Part shown: piece after piece, positions 1-13,012 of the stretch
How the letters are laid out: each line of letters opens with the position of its first letter
Numbering within the stretch: position 1 is the first letter of the stretch
From: Agapetus fuscipes
Taxonomy: Eukaryota > Arthropoda > Insecta > Trichoptera > Glossosomatidae
Length of the DNA: 64,000 nucleotides
Assembly: GCA_951799405.1 (NCBI GenBank)
Contig: OX637339.1
Coordinates: 5,456,001-5,520,000 of the forward strand
Reading direction: 5' to 3'
Notes under the pieces: model-generated
Database searches by the model: none
What the model saw: only the letters and a program-made list of their open reading frames with translations
Told to the model about the DNA's origin: nothing
Translations under genes and position numbers: made by a program

Positions 1-2206
1 TGAACCCTAGATCTAAGCATGGAATGCAAGCATTCTAACTAAGCTATCGGCCGGACTTTTTACGAGCTCAGTCGTCGCTACAAAGCGCCAATTCTCGAGC
101 AAGACCCAATAGCTGCAAGGCTAGATGGACCTTTTGTGGCCAGCTTTTGGAAAGGGCAATTAATTTTTCAACCTAGCGAAAAGCATATTTTTTGAAAATT
201 AAAATATTTTTGTGCTCCGCTGGAAATCGATCTCACGACCTTCCGATTAGGAGTTCCAAGCGTTACCACTAGACTACGGATCAGTCTAATTTAGTTGTTC
301 GAATTTTGACTTCTTTTAACTTTTTCCAGGTTGCTAGGGAAAAGGTCAATAATATTTTGTTACTGGTTGATAAAAAACCTAGTCACATAAACCCAGTCTG
401 CGAGATTTACCCGCTGACAAAAAAAACTAATTTCAAGTATTGACCGGTCAATGGCTCAGTTGATAGATTGCTTGCGTTCCATGCAAGAGGGCTCGGGTTC
501 GATTCCCCCTAAGGGTGTCAGAAAAGATTTTGGTTTTCAGTGTTTCTTTGAACTGTGCCTGCAGTCTCGTCCATCAACATATCTTATCATGTTCTGATGG
601 ATCGCTTCTTATCGACCAATAAAATCTTTCTATGTGAGGAGACTGAAGATTCAGGTTCGAAATAAGGGGAACAGACCGATTGCCAAAAAGTAAGAGGGAT
701 GTCTCCAGAAGTTACATCCTACATTTTTTATCTTTTTCTCCTAATTTGACTTGAATATAAGACTCACAAGTCAAAACAATGGCTGTCGGTTGATTAAGAG
801 TTTTTCAGTCATTGAGATTGTGCAGGTATCGATTGGGGCGTGTGGGTGACTCCTGCCTCCCCACCTGGCGCCCCCGACGCCCCCTAGCGCCCCCCTACCG
901 TCTGATGACTCACCCAGTCTTTCTTCCACTTCTTACACGAGCTGTGACGCACTGACTTCCAGATAACACCAACTAATGTTTCATGTGAATTAACCTGAAA
1001 GTCTATAATCTACTAGCTGCACCCTGTCACGCATCGTAGTGGATCAGTTTAGTTAAAGGGAAAAAAATAAAGGACGTTTCTTCATCATGTTATTATTATC
1101 AACAAACCATTCCGAAGGCTTCAATAAAACAAACACATTTTGGTTTCAATATGGTCCCTTTCTGTCAGGTAGTGTCAGAATTTACCGATCACGTTGCTGT
1201 AGATAGGCACCAAACTTCACAGGAACCATTTTGAGAATATTGTTCATGTTTTCTGAAAAAAATGTTGAAATCGGATGAAATAGGAGTCCATTGGCAAAAT
1301 ACATACATTATATTTTATAGATATAGAAGCTCCAAAGAAAGTACCTACTTTTATAATATCTTAATATTGCGGTGCAAACAGCGAATTGTGACATGATATT
1401 TACTATCTGCAGGGCCGAGAATCAAACGCTCCTATTTTTTAGATCCCGCAGGAGGGTGGCTAACCAAGCTACCCTCCTGCAGGATCCAGCTAATGACGAT
1501 CTTGTATTCAAAACGATATTGGCGTCACCCAAAAGTGGATAAATAGACCCCAAGAGGGAAGGAAGGCCACAGTTGAACCTTTACCATCTTGCCTTCAGCA
1601 TCGTCTGTCCATAGACCAGTCAGATTCAGGGTCGGAACTCTTGATAAATAAAAAAACAAGAAATATTTTCTTCAATTACGTCATAACAATTAATATTTAA
1701 GATTCATATACAGTGCACGCTCACAATCAGACACGTGAACATTCGCGATAACATACGCTACATCCTACATGTGTACTTACAAAATTAAATCCCAAATCTG
1801 AAATGAACAAAAACCCTGCAAATCATACCGCCTTTTTCTGAAAAACGTAAAAATTAACCAAGTTTTACAGCATAGGGGGTCAACATCATACCAACCTACA
1901 AGCCAAGGAACACACAAAATTTCGGAAAGTCAAATAATCCAAATAATGTGACATTTAGAAAGCTGTCTTCTTCTTAAGTAAATCACAACAAAATTAACCG
2001 TTTCTTTATTTTTCATCAACATGTCGAAAGACCAATCTAAATTCTTAGAAGGCCATGTTTACACAGACCAAAATTAATATAGAGCGCAATGTTTATATGA
2101 GCGTAGGAGTCTCGTAATAACAGGCCGATATTTCATCCTTTATACATAGTGAAACTATTTCTAGAACCTTCATTCATAATATTCCATACACGCGTAGGTA
2201 CCCAAG
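1..2206. other. Gene-free repeat-rich stretch
   Basis: Contains a minus SINE-B (35-297), a SINE-A head (447-530), a C-rich palindromic patch (838-915, GGGTGACTC / GATGACTCACCC), and a possible minus-strand tRNA-like SINE head at 1395-1490 with a strong hairpin at 1442-1485. No coding region is supported. Confidence 0.5.
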
Positions 2207-2208
2207 TA

Positions 2209-3210
2209 CAGTAGAGCGTCGATTATCCGGATACCAATAGGCACGGAACATTTTTGAATTTGGACTTTTTTCTATGCGAGCAAACGTCAGTCGTGTATAG
2301 TCAGTCAATAAAAAAATAATTGTGTGCCTTTTCCCTAGCAACCCGGCCGCGTGACGACACAATTTTGTCTATGCCAACTCATGTGCGTACCTCATTGTTA
2401 AATGCATTTTTTTTATCTTTTGTGTTCCTTGACTTATAGGTTGGTATGAGGCTGACCACTCATACTGTAAATAAAATGTTAACTTTTCCAATGTCACCCA
2501 AGTTTTAGGGAAGGTCGACAAGAGTTAAAGGGCATTTGAGGTTTTTATAATTATAATAATGGGACAATTTTATATGGCTCCGTTTAGTGACACTAGCCAC
2601 CCCACGGCGCAGTAAGTTCACATGCGGCATTTGTAAGTGCCAACTTACACGTGTCTGCTTGCGAGCATACAATTTATATGAATCTTAAAATTGAATTCAT
2701 ATTTGCAACTTTACATTAGAATACATTTATTTTCTTAATTCTAATACATGATAGATTAATGGTTTCCACGCTATACCTCACCAAAAAGAGACTCTCTTGA
2801 GTGCTGTGAGGGTATATTTTCGTAATTTTTCTGATAAATAAATAATATGTATCTGGTAACTATTTGGTTCATCGATCTAAATCTAAATCTAATCTAAATA
2901 TAAATAATATAAGATGCAAAGATATGTATCATTTGAGATTCATATTAAATGCATTCCCACGAGCAGACACGCATAATTTAGCGCTCACACATGCCGCATG
3001 TGGACCTACAGTAGAAAAAGCCCAATCTCAAAATGAACATAAGCCCTGCAACACTTGCCGACCTTCGCTAAAACAGGGGTGACATTGGCAAAGTGAACCA
3101 TTTTTAACAGTATGGGTGGTCAGCCTCAAACCAACCTACAAGTCAAGGAATACAAGCAATTAATTACTATCGTTTGTATAATCAACGTCCGGATAATCGA
3201 CGCTCTACTG
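2209..3210. mobile_element. pogo/Tigger-like non-autonomous element
   Basis: Ends CAGTAGAGCGTCGATTATCC and its perfect reverse complement, extending to 23 bp, flanked by TA on both sides (2207-2208, 3211-3212). The CAGT..CCTCGATTATCC-type terminus and TA duplication are typical of pogo/Tigger. Two copies of dispersed repeat C lie inside in opposite orientations (about 2428-2700 and 2863-3172). No transposase. Confidence 0.8.
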
Positions 3211-3971
3211 TATATAAATCATTTTCTCAGAGCAAATAAAAACACAGTGACGCAAGCTCTGAAACATTAGCGCCAAGGAAAAACTTCCCGCCAGCCGGGT
3301 AAAAAGGACTTTGTTCTTTTTTGTTCTGCAAATAAACCTGAGATCGTTGTGACGGCAAAGAAAGCCAAGCCAGCACAGGCTTCATTAGAGAGGTCATGCA
3401 GAGAGAAATCCGCGATGGAAAGATAAACTAACTTTTTTTTTGAGAATTCACGTGTAAGAACGATATCAGTAGGTACCCAAGTATAAAGTAATAATCTAAG
3501 TTGCAAAGATATATTAACATTCAAAACTCATATCAAATGCATGCCCACAAGACAGACACGTGTAAGTTCGCGCATACAAATGCTGAATGTGTACTTACAA
3601 ATTAAATCCAAACCTCAAATGAACATAAACCCTGCAACTTTAGCCGAGCTTCCCAACAAAGGTCCATCCAGCCTTACAGCAACTGGGTCTTGCTTGAGAA
3701 TTGACGCTTTGTAGCGACGACGACCAAGCTCGTAAAAACGTCGATAGCTCAATTGGTAGAATGCTTGCATTCCATGCCGAGAGCAAGGATTCGATCTCAA
3801 GGTTTTCTCAGCCTTCACAAGAAATGAGAACCAGCCCCCCCGGGAGCTGGGAAACCCCCACTTCAACTGAAAGTGGTCGGTGTAAGGCCGGCCTTACCCG
3901 TAAAAATAAATAGGTATCGAATCGCCACTGCAACTCCTTCGGGGATAACGCAGGCAAGAAGTTACACTATA

Positions 3972-4275
3972 TGGCCGGTCAGTAGTCCAAGCAGTAACAC
4001 TTCGGACTCGTAGCTGGAAGGTTGTGGGTTCGAATATCGGTGGAGCACAAAAAATATACAATTTATATTTTCAAACTTGCTCTTCCCTGGGTCGAAAAAT
4101 TCATAAACCTTTACCAAATACCGGTCATCAAAAGGTCCATCCAGCCTTACAGCAACTGGGTCTTGCTTGAAAATTGGCGCTTTCTACAGCGACGACCAAG
4201 CTCGCAGAGGGCTCTTGAAGTGTGATACACACAAAAACAGCGCTCACCAAATAAATCAGCCTAATTTTTTTTTTT
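3972..4275 (+). mobile_element. SINE-B, full length
   Basis: Head at 3975-4050, same body as 34086-34400, ending in a (T)n stretch. Confidence 0.82.
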
Positions 4276-6500
4276 TTTTTTTTATATGTGTAGCTTAGTT
4301 GCGTTTCCCTGAAACAGAGATGACATTTGCAAAGTGATTGTCATCCTTAACGTTTGTTTGCCTTTTCCCTAGCAACCCGGCCGGGTGACGACACAATTTT
4401 GTCTATGTTCATTCACGTGCGGACCTCATTAATAACATTTTTTTTTTGCCATTTCCCTAGCAACCCGGCCGTGTGACGTCACATTTTTTTAGTCTATGTT
4501 TTTTGCTCCGAGTCCATATGTGTTTAAATAACACATGTTATACAAAAAGGTTTAGTTTACATTTATTACAGAACAAAAGCTGGGACAATGGATTAAGATG
4601 AAAGATATAAAAAACATCACAAGTCACTAAGATAAGATTATGATTTCAGGAAATCGTGAGTAACATTGCATTTATAAGTATAACTTACTGATTATACGTG
4701 CAGTAATTTATTTCAATTATTTTTAATTAAATTCACTAACTGCATGGACAAAAAGCATGACTCATCACAAGTAAGTAATATGTCAATTCAATAAAGCTGG
4801 ACAGTGACGCATTGATCCATTAATCCTTAGGTAGGTACAGAACATATTTCACAGCAAAAAATATATAAAATCAATGATGCATTTTCCCTTACTGTTCTAT
4901 ACTGTTCCGAATTGGAACAATATTTTTCGCGTGAAATGTTAAAGTAAAATTCTTAATTAAAACAAAAACATTCTGAAATTCAAATAAATAACATTTTTTA
5001 CCTTCTCGTTGAAAAAATAACATTCGCCATTTCAAATAAAGAACATATTTTATCTTTAAATTAATATCATTCTTAGTTTCAAATGAAGATAATTGTCAGC
5101 ATTTTCAAATAAAGAACATTTAATTGTTGAATAAGTAGCATTCTTAGTTTCAAATAGAATATATTTTATTCTCTGAAAAAATCACAGTCTGCTTTTTCAA
5201 ATAAAGAACATTAAATCTTTGAAACAATCAAATAAAGAACACTTTTTCTATGAAAGCATAACATAACGTTGTTATTATCAAACAGAGAATATTTATTTAC
5301 TCCTTGAAAAAATAAATCATTTGAATTTCAAATAAAGAACGTTTACTCCTTGAAAACATTACATTCTTCATTTAAAATATTATTAACATTTTATATTTAT
5401 AAAAGTTCTCTTTGACTTGGATAAAAACTGACGCTCAAAAATATTTAAGTACAATATGATACCATTGTGTTTCTATGCACTGTTGTAACAATATTGATCT
5501 CCAAAAAACAGTTATTAGTACATGAAGTCAAAGAAAAACTTATCAGATCTTTTATTAACAGATATCTCCAACACAATTTTAATTACGTATTATTTTTTCA
5601 ACAGAAACTACCTAAATCTTACTTAGTGTTCACAAGAAGATTGTAGGTATTACGTAGGTGAAATGATTTTTTCTTTATTTTTAAAAGCATAAAAAATACA
5701 CAACCCTTTCCAAGATTAAGAAATGCTATGTAAAAAGTTAAAATTAATAAACGTGTAAAAGAAAAGTATTTTTCTTTGACACCATACTTTTCAATAATAA
5801 TACTTTTTTTCCATTTCCACTGACGGAAGAGTATTGATTTCCAAACTTAATATTGTTTGAACGTATGTCACGCAACTGCGACGACACAATTCATGAAACA
5901 AACGTTTATTAATGCATTTAAGATAGTCTTTTGCGTTAACAAATCAATAGAAAGTATAATTTTCACTTACTGATTGTAGATTTTGATGATTTTTCTTGCA
6001 CTCACTGAAAACCAGCCAATAACAACTTTGACATTTCTACAATTTGAGTGAAGTTGGCTGCACTCTGCATTTAGCAATAACCAATAGGCATGCGTATACA
6101 AGTGACAATAATGTGCGGGAGATTTGAATTTAAAAAGTTTTATAATCGTACAATTAACTAGTAATAGCAAAGAGCGATGTACTTATATTATTTTAACTTT
6201 CGCGGGTTAAATTCAATTAAAATTTCGATGATTTATTTTTACACAATTTATTTCAGATACGTTTCACATACAGTCACATTACATCTTCACCATACAACTG
6301 TTGATTGGATTCTGTCTTGCCACAGAGCGCTTTGGTCCTTATTTATAGTATGAATTATTGAGAATTGGTGTGCGAGACTTTACTAGAGCTCTCGAGTAAT
6401 AATTAATAAATTATAAAAGTACTTAACATCTAGAGACTTCACAGACTTTATCACAGTCAAATAAAACACAATTACATATTCGTAACAATATAAATATCAA
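4276..6500. other. Gene-free AT-rich stretch
   Basis: Two pieces of the short family GTTGCTAGGGAAAAGGC (4355-4440, 4447-4505; other pieces at 300-380, 2325-2400, 12310-12390, 13920-14000, 42070-42130) and the degenerate repeat at 4975-5365. Otherwise nothing recognisable. Confidence 0.45.
4975..5365. repeat. Degenerate tandem repeat with TTTCAAATAAAGAACA core
   Basis: The core recurs at about 4981 (variant), 5033, 5106, 5198, 5229 and 5329, alternating with TTGAAAAAATAACATTC-like blocks. The spacing is irregular, 31 to about 100 bp. Confidence 0.7.
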
Positions 6501-6507
6501 AAATATG

Positions 6508-6735
6508 GATGATTTTTTTTTTTTTTTTTAAATAGATTTGTGGAAAGGAATGCAATCCACCAACCTATTTTGCCTGGCCAGTTGTCTTCATGCGAAAGCA
6601 GAAGCTTGTGTGCATGCAACGGCATCTGTTGAACCAGGGTCGAAGTTATCGTCGCGGGATTCGAACCAGCGTTATCCGGTTCCAAATAACCTGTCTTGAT
6701 CCCCGCGGCCATAACACCGACGATATTTTTTAAAT
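6508..6735 (-). mobile_element. Poly(A)-tailed tRNA-derived SINE
   Basis: Read minus: a leucine/serine-type tRNA-like head (TATGGCCGCGGGGATCAAGA, B box GGTTCGAATCCCGCG) followed by about 130 bp and a run of A at 6512-6529. The mismatched T stem argues against a functional tRNA. Confidence 0.65.
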
Positions 6736-7261
6736 GTTGATATTTAAAATATCGATATACATAAGCATGTGTTTCTACCCTCCCCCTCCATGTAATGGAC
6801 TTTTTGGAAGCAAATTTTTTTGACCATTGCAAATTGCGTGCCTTATAAAAGCTGTGTAAACCTTACCACCACGAGCCATATGGAGTAGTTAGTATTAGAA
6901 TGTTTTATTTTGTGAGTACTGTTTTTGTTTTAATCACACCTCAAGAGCCCTCTGCAGGTTTTATCGTCGCTATGTCAATTATCAAGCAAGACCCAGCTTC
7001 TGGAGAGCTGACTGGACTTTTGGCGACCAGTCTTTGGATAAATGAATATTCAAACCCAGCAAAGAGAAAATTCCAATTTTTTATGCTCCACGGAATAAAA
7101 CTTACGACCTTTCGTTTACAAGTACCTACGTAGCCTTAGATACTAGGATATAGAATAATCAATGTAAACTTGTTGCTGAAATTGGGAATGATTTATGCCA
7201 CTCATCATATTTGAACAGATTTGAAAAGGAAAAACATCAAGGGTGTATTAAAACAAGAAAA

Positions 7262-8492
7262 TACAAATATCAATACAACTTTATTTCAAATACTAAAAAA
7301 ATAAAAACATGGTTCAGTGCAGAACCTAACCTCAAAAATATCATAGTTTATTCTATAAACCACTGGCATACTTAAAAAAAACAATCAAATAACTAGCAAG
7401 ATGATGGAATAGCATTACATTGATAGGCAAAAGTATCAGTTCTACAGAAATAGCAACACATCAGTAAAATAAATCAATATCCTCTCATTTCTATTAATCG
7501 TGGGAAGCTCCGCCAGCTCAGAGATTACAAGTGTGGTCCAGTATGTCTTCTTTACTTAAACAAGGAGAAATCATCAAGATAAAAAGACACAATATAACGC
7601 CACTCTGTGTTTCCCCCAGTCACCTACACAGATCACCACTGGTTACTACGTCACTAAAACAAAAGACTCGAGAGCCTGCAGTTGACATATTAAATGTAGG
7701 GATAAATATGGCCCACTGTCAGATTACAATCCAGTACAATTTCTAGAGACAACAACCTTCTCTCAGGGTCAGTCTCCCCACCACTGACCCACGCCCTGTA
7801 TATCCATCCCATCCGGGGATGTGTCACAGGACTCGCATGCAAAATTTATGTGAGATGCGAGTGGCAGAAGGCCCTCCCGTGAAGCTACACTTTCCCAAGT
7901 GTTTACACAAAGCAAAGGAGGCTCAGAAATCACTGAAAGATTATAGCCGTGAGGGTTTAGGACTCGAGGATTTTAAATTTACAAACAAAAATGCAAAGTG
8001 ATTCTGAGCGTCTTAACATAATATGACTTAAGGCCTAGAATTCGAGATGCTACTACTGATATTTCTAGACACAGCTGGACCCTGGGAAAGACGAAGACTG
8101 CAGCAGATTGAACTACTCTTCAACAGCAATAGACTTCACTGCCTTAAAGATCTTCTCATCACCAGCCGACGCCGAGACAACCATCTTTAGAAACGTGAAA
8201 CATTTCATATGTGCAGACAACACAGCTGTGGCAACCCAAGGAGATACTTTTCTGGACGCTGAAACCTCCTTCGAAAACACTCTACACCAAATGTCACAGT
8301 ACTACACAAAAAACCACCTCAAAAATCGCAGTACATTTCAAGCGTTGATTCAAGAAATTCAGATAATCAGAGTTCAAATAATTGAAGTTCTACTGTATTC
8401 CATTTTAAACATTTTAATTGCAACATATTCCAAACAAGATATTTAAATTGTCAACCTAACAAGCTGTTCGTAAATGCATCATCATGAGTAGT
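7262..8492 (-). other. Probable Sod2 3' untranslated region and terminator
   Basis: No protein is recognisable here. Reading minus, AATAAA hexamers occur at 7347-7352 and 7280-7285, giving a 3'UTR of about 1.2 kb. The segment 8330-8440 contains a pogo/Tigger-like terminal sequence (minus strand CAGTAGAACTTCAATTATTT), so part of the UTR is transposon-derived. Short open frames in this stretch have no family resemblance. Confidence 0.4.
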
Positions 8493-11400
8493 CTAGCCTT
8501 GCGCCTTGGCAAATCTCTGTGAGACATCGGCCCAGTTGGCGACGTCAAAGATGCGTTTGACGTAATCAGCCCTCACATTCTTGTACTGCAAGTAGTAGGC
8601 GTGCTCCCAGACATCAATCCCAAACAGCGGCACAAGACCTGGAAAAAGATTGACTGTCACTATCAAAATATAGAATGTGAATGAGAAAAAATAAATAGAG
8701 GGAAATCAGCAAAAGTGTATGCTTTTATGCTTTCACCACTGACTACAGGATACTCTCCCACTTGGTCTATAGGACTTAAATTTTGTTCCTGAAACTGTAA
8801 GTAACTTAAAAGATAAAAAAAATAAAACTTTGTTTTTGATAACGACGAAAATATGAAGTTCCACGACCAGTTTCGGAAATAATCCGTTTGCATCCTCAGG
8901 TGGCTAAGTAATTATTCCAAATAAAAAAATGTGAATGCCTATACAATTAATAAAATTGTAAGTAGGTAACTTCTTCACAACTCAGACCGACCTACAACAT
9001 TCAGGGTCAAAGTTAAGTTAGAAAATTATCAATGAAATCTTTATTTTTACTATATAAAAAATATATGGTTGTGATCTTTGAAATGTACTCTACACAACCA
9101 TAGCATTTTCAATTGTATTTCTCACCACTGCCATTACCCTTTTGCCAGTAAAGGCGAGTGTTTACCTCTAAGTATTTCAGATAGTTAGATATACAACTCA
9201 TCACATGACCTCGTTGAAGTGAAAAACTCAAAAGACTGAAATAAGAACGACCATGGGTACTGTTCCTTACCAGTGGTAGCCTCGAGAGGGTCTTGATTGG
9301 CGCAGGTGGCTATTTGGAGTTTCTTGGACTCCTTATTGAAGCCCAGCCAGCCCCAGCCAGAGCCTTGTACTGCAATGGAACGGTTGGCAAGAGCATCCTT
9401 CATCTTCTCAAGGGATCCAAAATCTCTGAAAGTAAAACAACTTTTTTCAAATATTTTTCACATAATACTACAGTTGGTACCTTGAGATAGGAGTGCCCTG
9501 ACATACAAGTTACTTGAGTTACGAGCTGTCGAGCGAGCGAAGTTTTGTTTTGAGATACGAGGAAAAGAAAAGTTGTAGAAAACAAACACCCCAAAAAGTT
9601 GCACCAGTAACCTTAGAACGAGTTGCAAAACTTTAGTAATGTAAAGTTTACGGCAATTATTAAAGAGTGATTTCCCCCAAAACCTGCCGTTTTTGTTTGT
9701 TTGAACTTGATTTTCTTCATCACTGTAACTCTTTTGCCAAGACCATAAAGTGTAAGAAACAAAAATGGCAGATTTTGGGAGAAATCACTCTTTAATATTT
9801 TCCGTAAACTTTACTTTTCTCAAGTTTTGCAACTCGTACTAAGGGTACTGGTCATGCATCGGAGCTATTTAATGACACTTGCCTAACTCATTTACAAAGG
9901 TCCAAGGACGAAGCGCCTTTGCAATCACACACTGTCATCTAATCTAATCTAAGCTGCAAAGATATATATCATTTAAGATTTATATTAAATGCATTCCCAC
10001 AAGCAGACATGTATAATTTCGCGCTAACACATACCGCATGTGGACCTACAATATAAAAATCCAATCTCAAATGAACATAAGCTCTGCAACTCTTGCCGTC
10101 CTTCCCTGAAACAGGGGTGACATTGGCAAAGTGAACCATTTTTTACAGTATGGGTGGTCAGCCGCATACCAACCTATAAGTCAAGGAACAAAAGTCATAA
10201 AAGGTGCTATATAAATTTTGTACTTCATTCAAGAAGCAAACCTCCTAGGAACTTGGAACGAATAAAACTTGTATCTCGAGGTATCACTGTATTTGTAATA
10301 TTCAGTATCCCCCCAAGTGTTTCTTTTGTAAATTTAAAATCAACCACAGTGTTCTGTCAAAAATGGAAAAAGCAGAGAAGGGATTAAAAATAGGTACAGA
10401 CAACTACATGCCCTAGAAAGTATAGAAATCTATAAACGTTAACAAAATAGTCATATCCTAAATATACAAGTCCCTCAAGCTTCCCCCCTACTGACAGCCC
10501 CGCCCGTTTATTTAAAACTTTCCTATTGCACTTTTTTACAATATCATGTTTACCCCTTCCCTCACCCCACCATACCTCCGCCATCTCAAACTTTCTGCGG
10601 AATTCACATTTGTATTTTAGATCTGTTAGCTGTTATCCTCTTGATAATGGTGTGATAACATCGAAAGCGCTCGAGGAAGTAAATCAACTCGTGAAGAAAA
10701 ACTTCGAGTTTTACTTTTACATTATACAGAGATCGCAATGATTGGGTGATGAACGAGTGTGGTATAATAGAGAATTTGAAAATGAAAGTACAAAAAAGCA
10801 CAATGAGATGTTTCGGACACCTTGACAGAATGGATGATGAATGAATAACGAAGAAAGTGTACAGAGGAAATGTCAAAGGAATGCGTGGAAGGGGAAGACC
10901 GAGGAAGGAATGGGTAGACCAAATAGGTGAGATTACGATTGAATGGAAACTGCAGTGTGACAATAAGAGAAGAGTATGTATGAAGAAAGTAATGAATGTT
11001 GAACGGATGAAAAAGTTATGCAAGAACAGAAAAAAGTGGAGACGCATCTGGGAAGGTACCGGCCACCCCTAGTTGAACGGCGGCAGGATACAGTAACAGT
11101 GACAGATTAATTACCCTATTCTGTCTATGTCAATTTGTGTGCGGATACCATTTGATTTACCTTTCAATGGCACTGAGGAGCTCCTTGGATGGACTGCCTC
11201 CATTAGGTGACAGGTTCTGCCAGAAGATGGTGTGGTTGATGTGTCCTCCGCCGTTGAAACGGAGAGCTGGCTCCAAAGCTATTATCCCACTGACATCGGC
11301 TGCAAATAACCACATTAAAAAGTGTTACCATAACACCAAAAACACACAACTACGCTGTACCTACATATAGAGCAACTTCTTACCGCGTTGTGTCCAAAGG

Positions 11401-12688
11401 GATTTCACTGTGGAACTTATTTATTTTTACAGGTAAGAGGGTCAGTCGGCCTCATGACAATCACTTCAGTTGAAGATATTGTTTACTAATAGTTCTATTG
11501 TATGGTACTTAAAATGTAGTTTGCATATTAAGATGATCAGATTTATACGATGTCAAGGAGCTATTATAATTATTAATGTTGGAAGAGCCCGGGCCAATAT
11601 GTTGACCTGGGGATTTCTGGGATGGGAGGACTCTACACTATGTGAGTGTGGAGCTCAGCAAACTATGGAGCACCTGCGGTGTTGTCCCTCCTGTCCGACA
11701 AGCTGCTCCATGGATGATCTCTTTGTGGGAAACCAAAGCGCTGTAGACATTGCTCGTTACTAGGCCAATACGGTGTGAAGCTGACACGAAGAAGAAGAAG
11801 GAGCTATTATTTATTTTCTCCTCTAAAAGTCAAGTAGCTATTACTTATTTCAAATCCAAAATAAAATACCGGCACGGTTTACTCAATCTTCACAAGAAAT
11901 GAGTACCAGCCCCCTCGGGAGCTAGGAACCCCCGATTAAACTGAAGTGGTTGGAAAGGCAGGCCCTATTACATGTAAAAATAAATGGGTTCCACTCTCCA
12001 CATGCGACCCCTTCAGGAAAAACGTCGCAAGAATTTACACCATATGTGCAGCTTGAAATCCTAACTTCAGTCGAATCCAAAGTGTAAGTCATTTTCACAA
12101 AGAAGGAATTCTGTCCGGTTGTCTATGTTTTTCTCTATCCAGTGCCGGATCGGCACTTTAGTACTTAGTGTGTGGGGATGTATGCAAGCTTCCACATGGT
12201 TTGTCAGGCAATCCCATCTAAAACCACAGACAGAATGAACTCAGAACATTTTTGAATTTGGAACATTTTTCTCTGCGAGCCAACGTGCCTTGTATAGGAC
12301 TACCGACCTTATGTTTTCCTTTTCCCTAGCAACCCGACCAGGCAACGTCACTATATTGTCTATGTCAAATCATGTACCGAGTCCGTACGTGATGTGTGAA
12401 ACAGACTGGCCTGTAAGGATATGTTAAATGTGTCTTACATTTGCTTTGTGCGGCAGCTAGCTTCTCTTCGGCGGCGTTCAAATTGGCGATGTAAGTTGCG
12501 TGATGTTTTGAATGGTGAAGGGACATAATGTCGCCGGAAATGACAGGCTCCAGGGCTTTATATTCATATGGCAGATCTGGTAGTGTGTGCTTTTGTTTGG
12601 ACGAGACATTACTCACAGACTTCTTACTGAAAAAACGTAAAAAATATGCAGTGGGTAAGAAATACCTACACAACAATAATAAAAACAT
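8493..12688 (-). CDS. Sod2: Mitochondrial manganese superoxide dismutase
   Basis: Converts superoxide to hydrogen peroxide and oxygen in the mitochondrial matrix. Four exons, read on the minus strand: 12439-12688, 11161-11299, 9271-9425 and 8493-8638. They sum to 690 nt (229 residues plus TAG) with matching phases and GT/AG borders. Residues 1 to about 31 are hydrophobic and basic and look like a matrix presequence; the mature protein would begin near [11 protein letters not shown]. The metal ligands by family alignment are H58 (LHHSKHH), H106 (GGGHINH), D190 and H194 (DVWEH). Q150 (VQGSGWGW) is the glutamine typical of the Mn rather than the Fe form. The ATG at 12688 was chosen because the open frame upstream of it gives no presequence-like or conserved residues. 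The introns carry pogo-like, MITE and LINE insertions. The 3'UTR probably runs to an AATAAA at 7347-7352 or 7280-7285 on the minus strand. Family identity is very secure; the exact start is less so. Confidence 0.96.
9603..9850. mobile_element. Palindromic MITE, copy 1
   Basis: About 248 bp whose arms of about 100 bp are inverted repeats (CGAGTTGCAAAACTTTAGTAA ... AAAGAGTGATTTC). Ends approximate CAGTACCCTT / AAGGGTACTG. A second copy is at 25677-25921. Confidence 0.85.
9938..10192 (-). repeat. Dispersed repeat C copy
   Basis: About 250 bp; the complement of the CCTTGACTTATAGGTTGGTA to ACTTAGATTAGATT family. Other copies: 2428-2700, 2863-3172, 3495-3640, 22073-22280, 22385-22556, 23893-24010, 39085-39302, 57650-57880. 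Confidence 0.85.
10720..11085 (+). mobile_element. RTE-like LINE C-terminal fragment in a Sod2 intron
   Basis: Plus-strand [13 protein letters not shown], an in-frame stop, then [19 protein letters not shown], the conserved C terminus of many arthropod LINE polymerases. The last part (10990-11085) reappears at 34998-35105 and 57565-57645. Confidence 0.8.
11580..11805 (+). mobile_element. LINE 3' end with CCHC-like C terminus and (GAA)n tail
   Basis: [14 protein letters not shown] ... [20 protein letters not shown] ... VDIARYWANTV then stop and GAAGAAGAAG. A second copy is at 28130-28275 in the opposite strand. Confidence 0.8.
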
Positions 12689-13012
12689 TCGAGATTCAAA
12701 ATCAAATTCAAACTCACATAATGGAAATAACAGTTCCACGTCCAGCAAACATTTTTCCGTTTCTTTTTCAGATCTCTTATTACACAACACGTAAACAACC
12801 GGCTCGTTATTATCAGCACAAATATTATAGTAAAATTTGACAATTATAAGATATTTTCGGATATTATTATGCAAGAAGAGCAATGCGCATGACGAGCGAG
12901 CAAAACAGGAAAGTCAAGAATGGTGGCAAATTTAAATTGGCCGCAGTGTGAAAATAGAATCGTAGTATTGATTGATTGTAGAGGCATTCACTTTGTTATT
13001 ATTAATCTTGAG

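Larger units (their letters stand above)
9471..10289. mobile_element. pogo/Tigger-like element in a Sod2 intron, with nested insertions
   Basis: Left end CAGTTGGTACCTTGAGATA, right end reading inward CAGTGATACCTCGAGATACA, flanked by TA at 9469-9470 and 10290-10291. A palindromic MITE (9603-9850) and a copy of repeat C (9938-10192) are nested inside. Confidence 0.75.

Noticed and set aside
447..530. tRNA-like sequence with A and B boxes (also at 24519, 27099, 34086, 45618, 60652)
   Set aside because: Each continues into a shared SINE body and lacks a complete cloverleaf; these are SINE heads, not tRNA genes.
6640..6735. Leucine/serine-like tRNA on the minus strand
   Set aside because: The T stem is mismatched, and the sequence leads into a poly(A)-tailed body, so it is a SINE.
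12689..12883. Longer N terminus for Sod2
   Set aside because: The frame stays open upstream but shows no presequence-like or conserved residues; the ATG at 12688 gives a plausible mitochondrial presequence.
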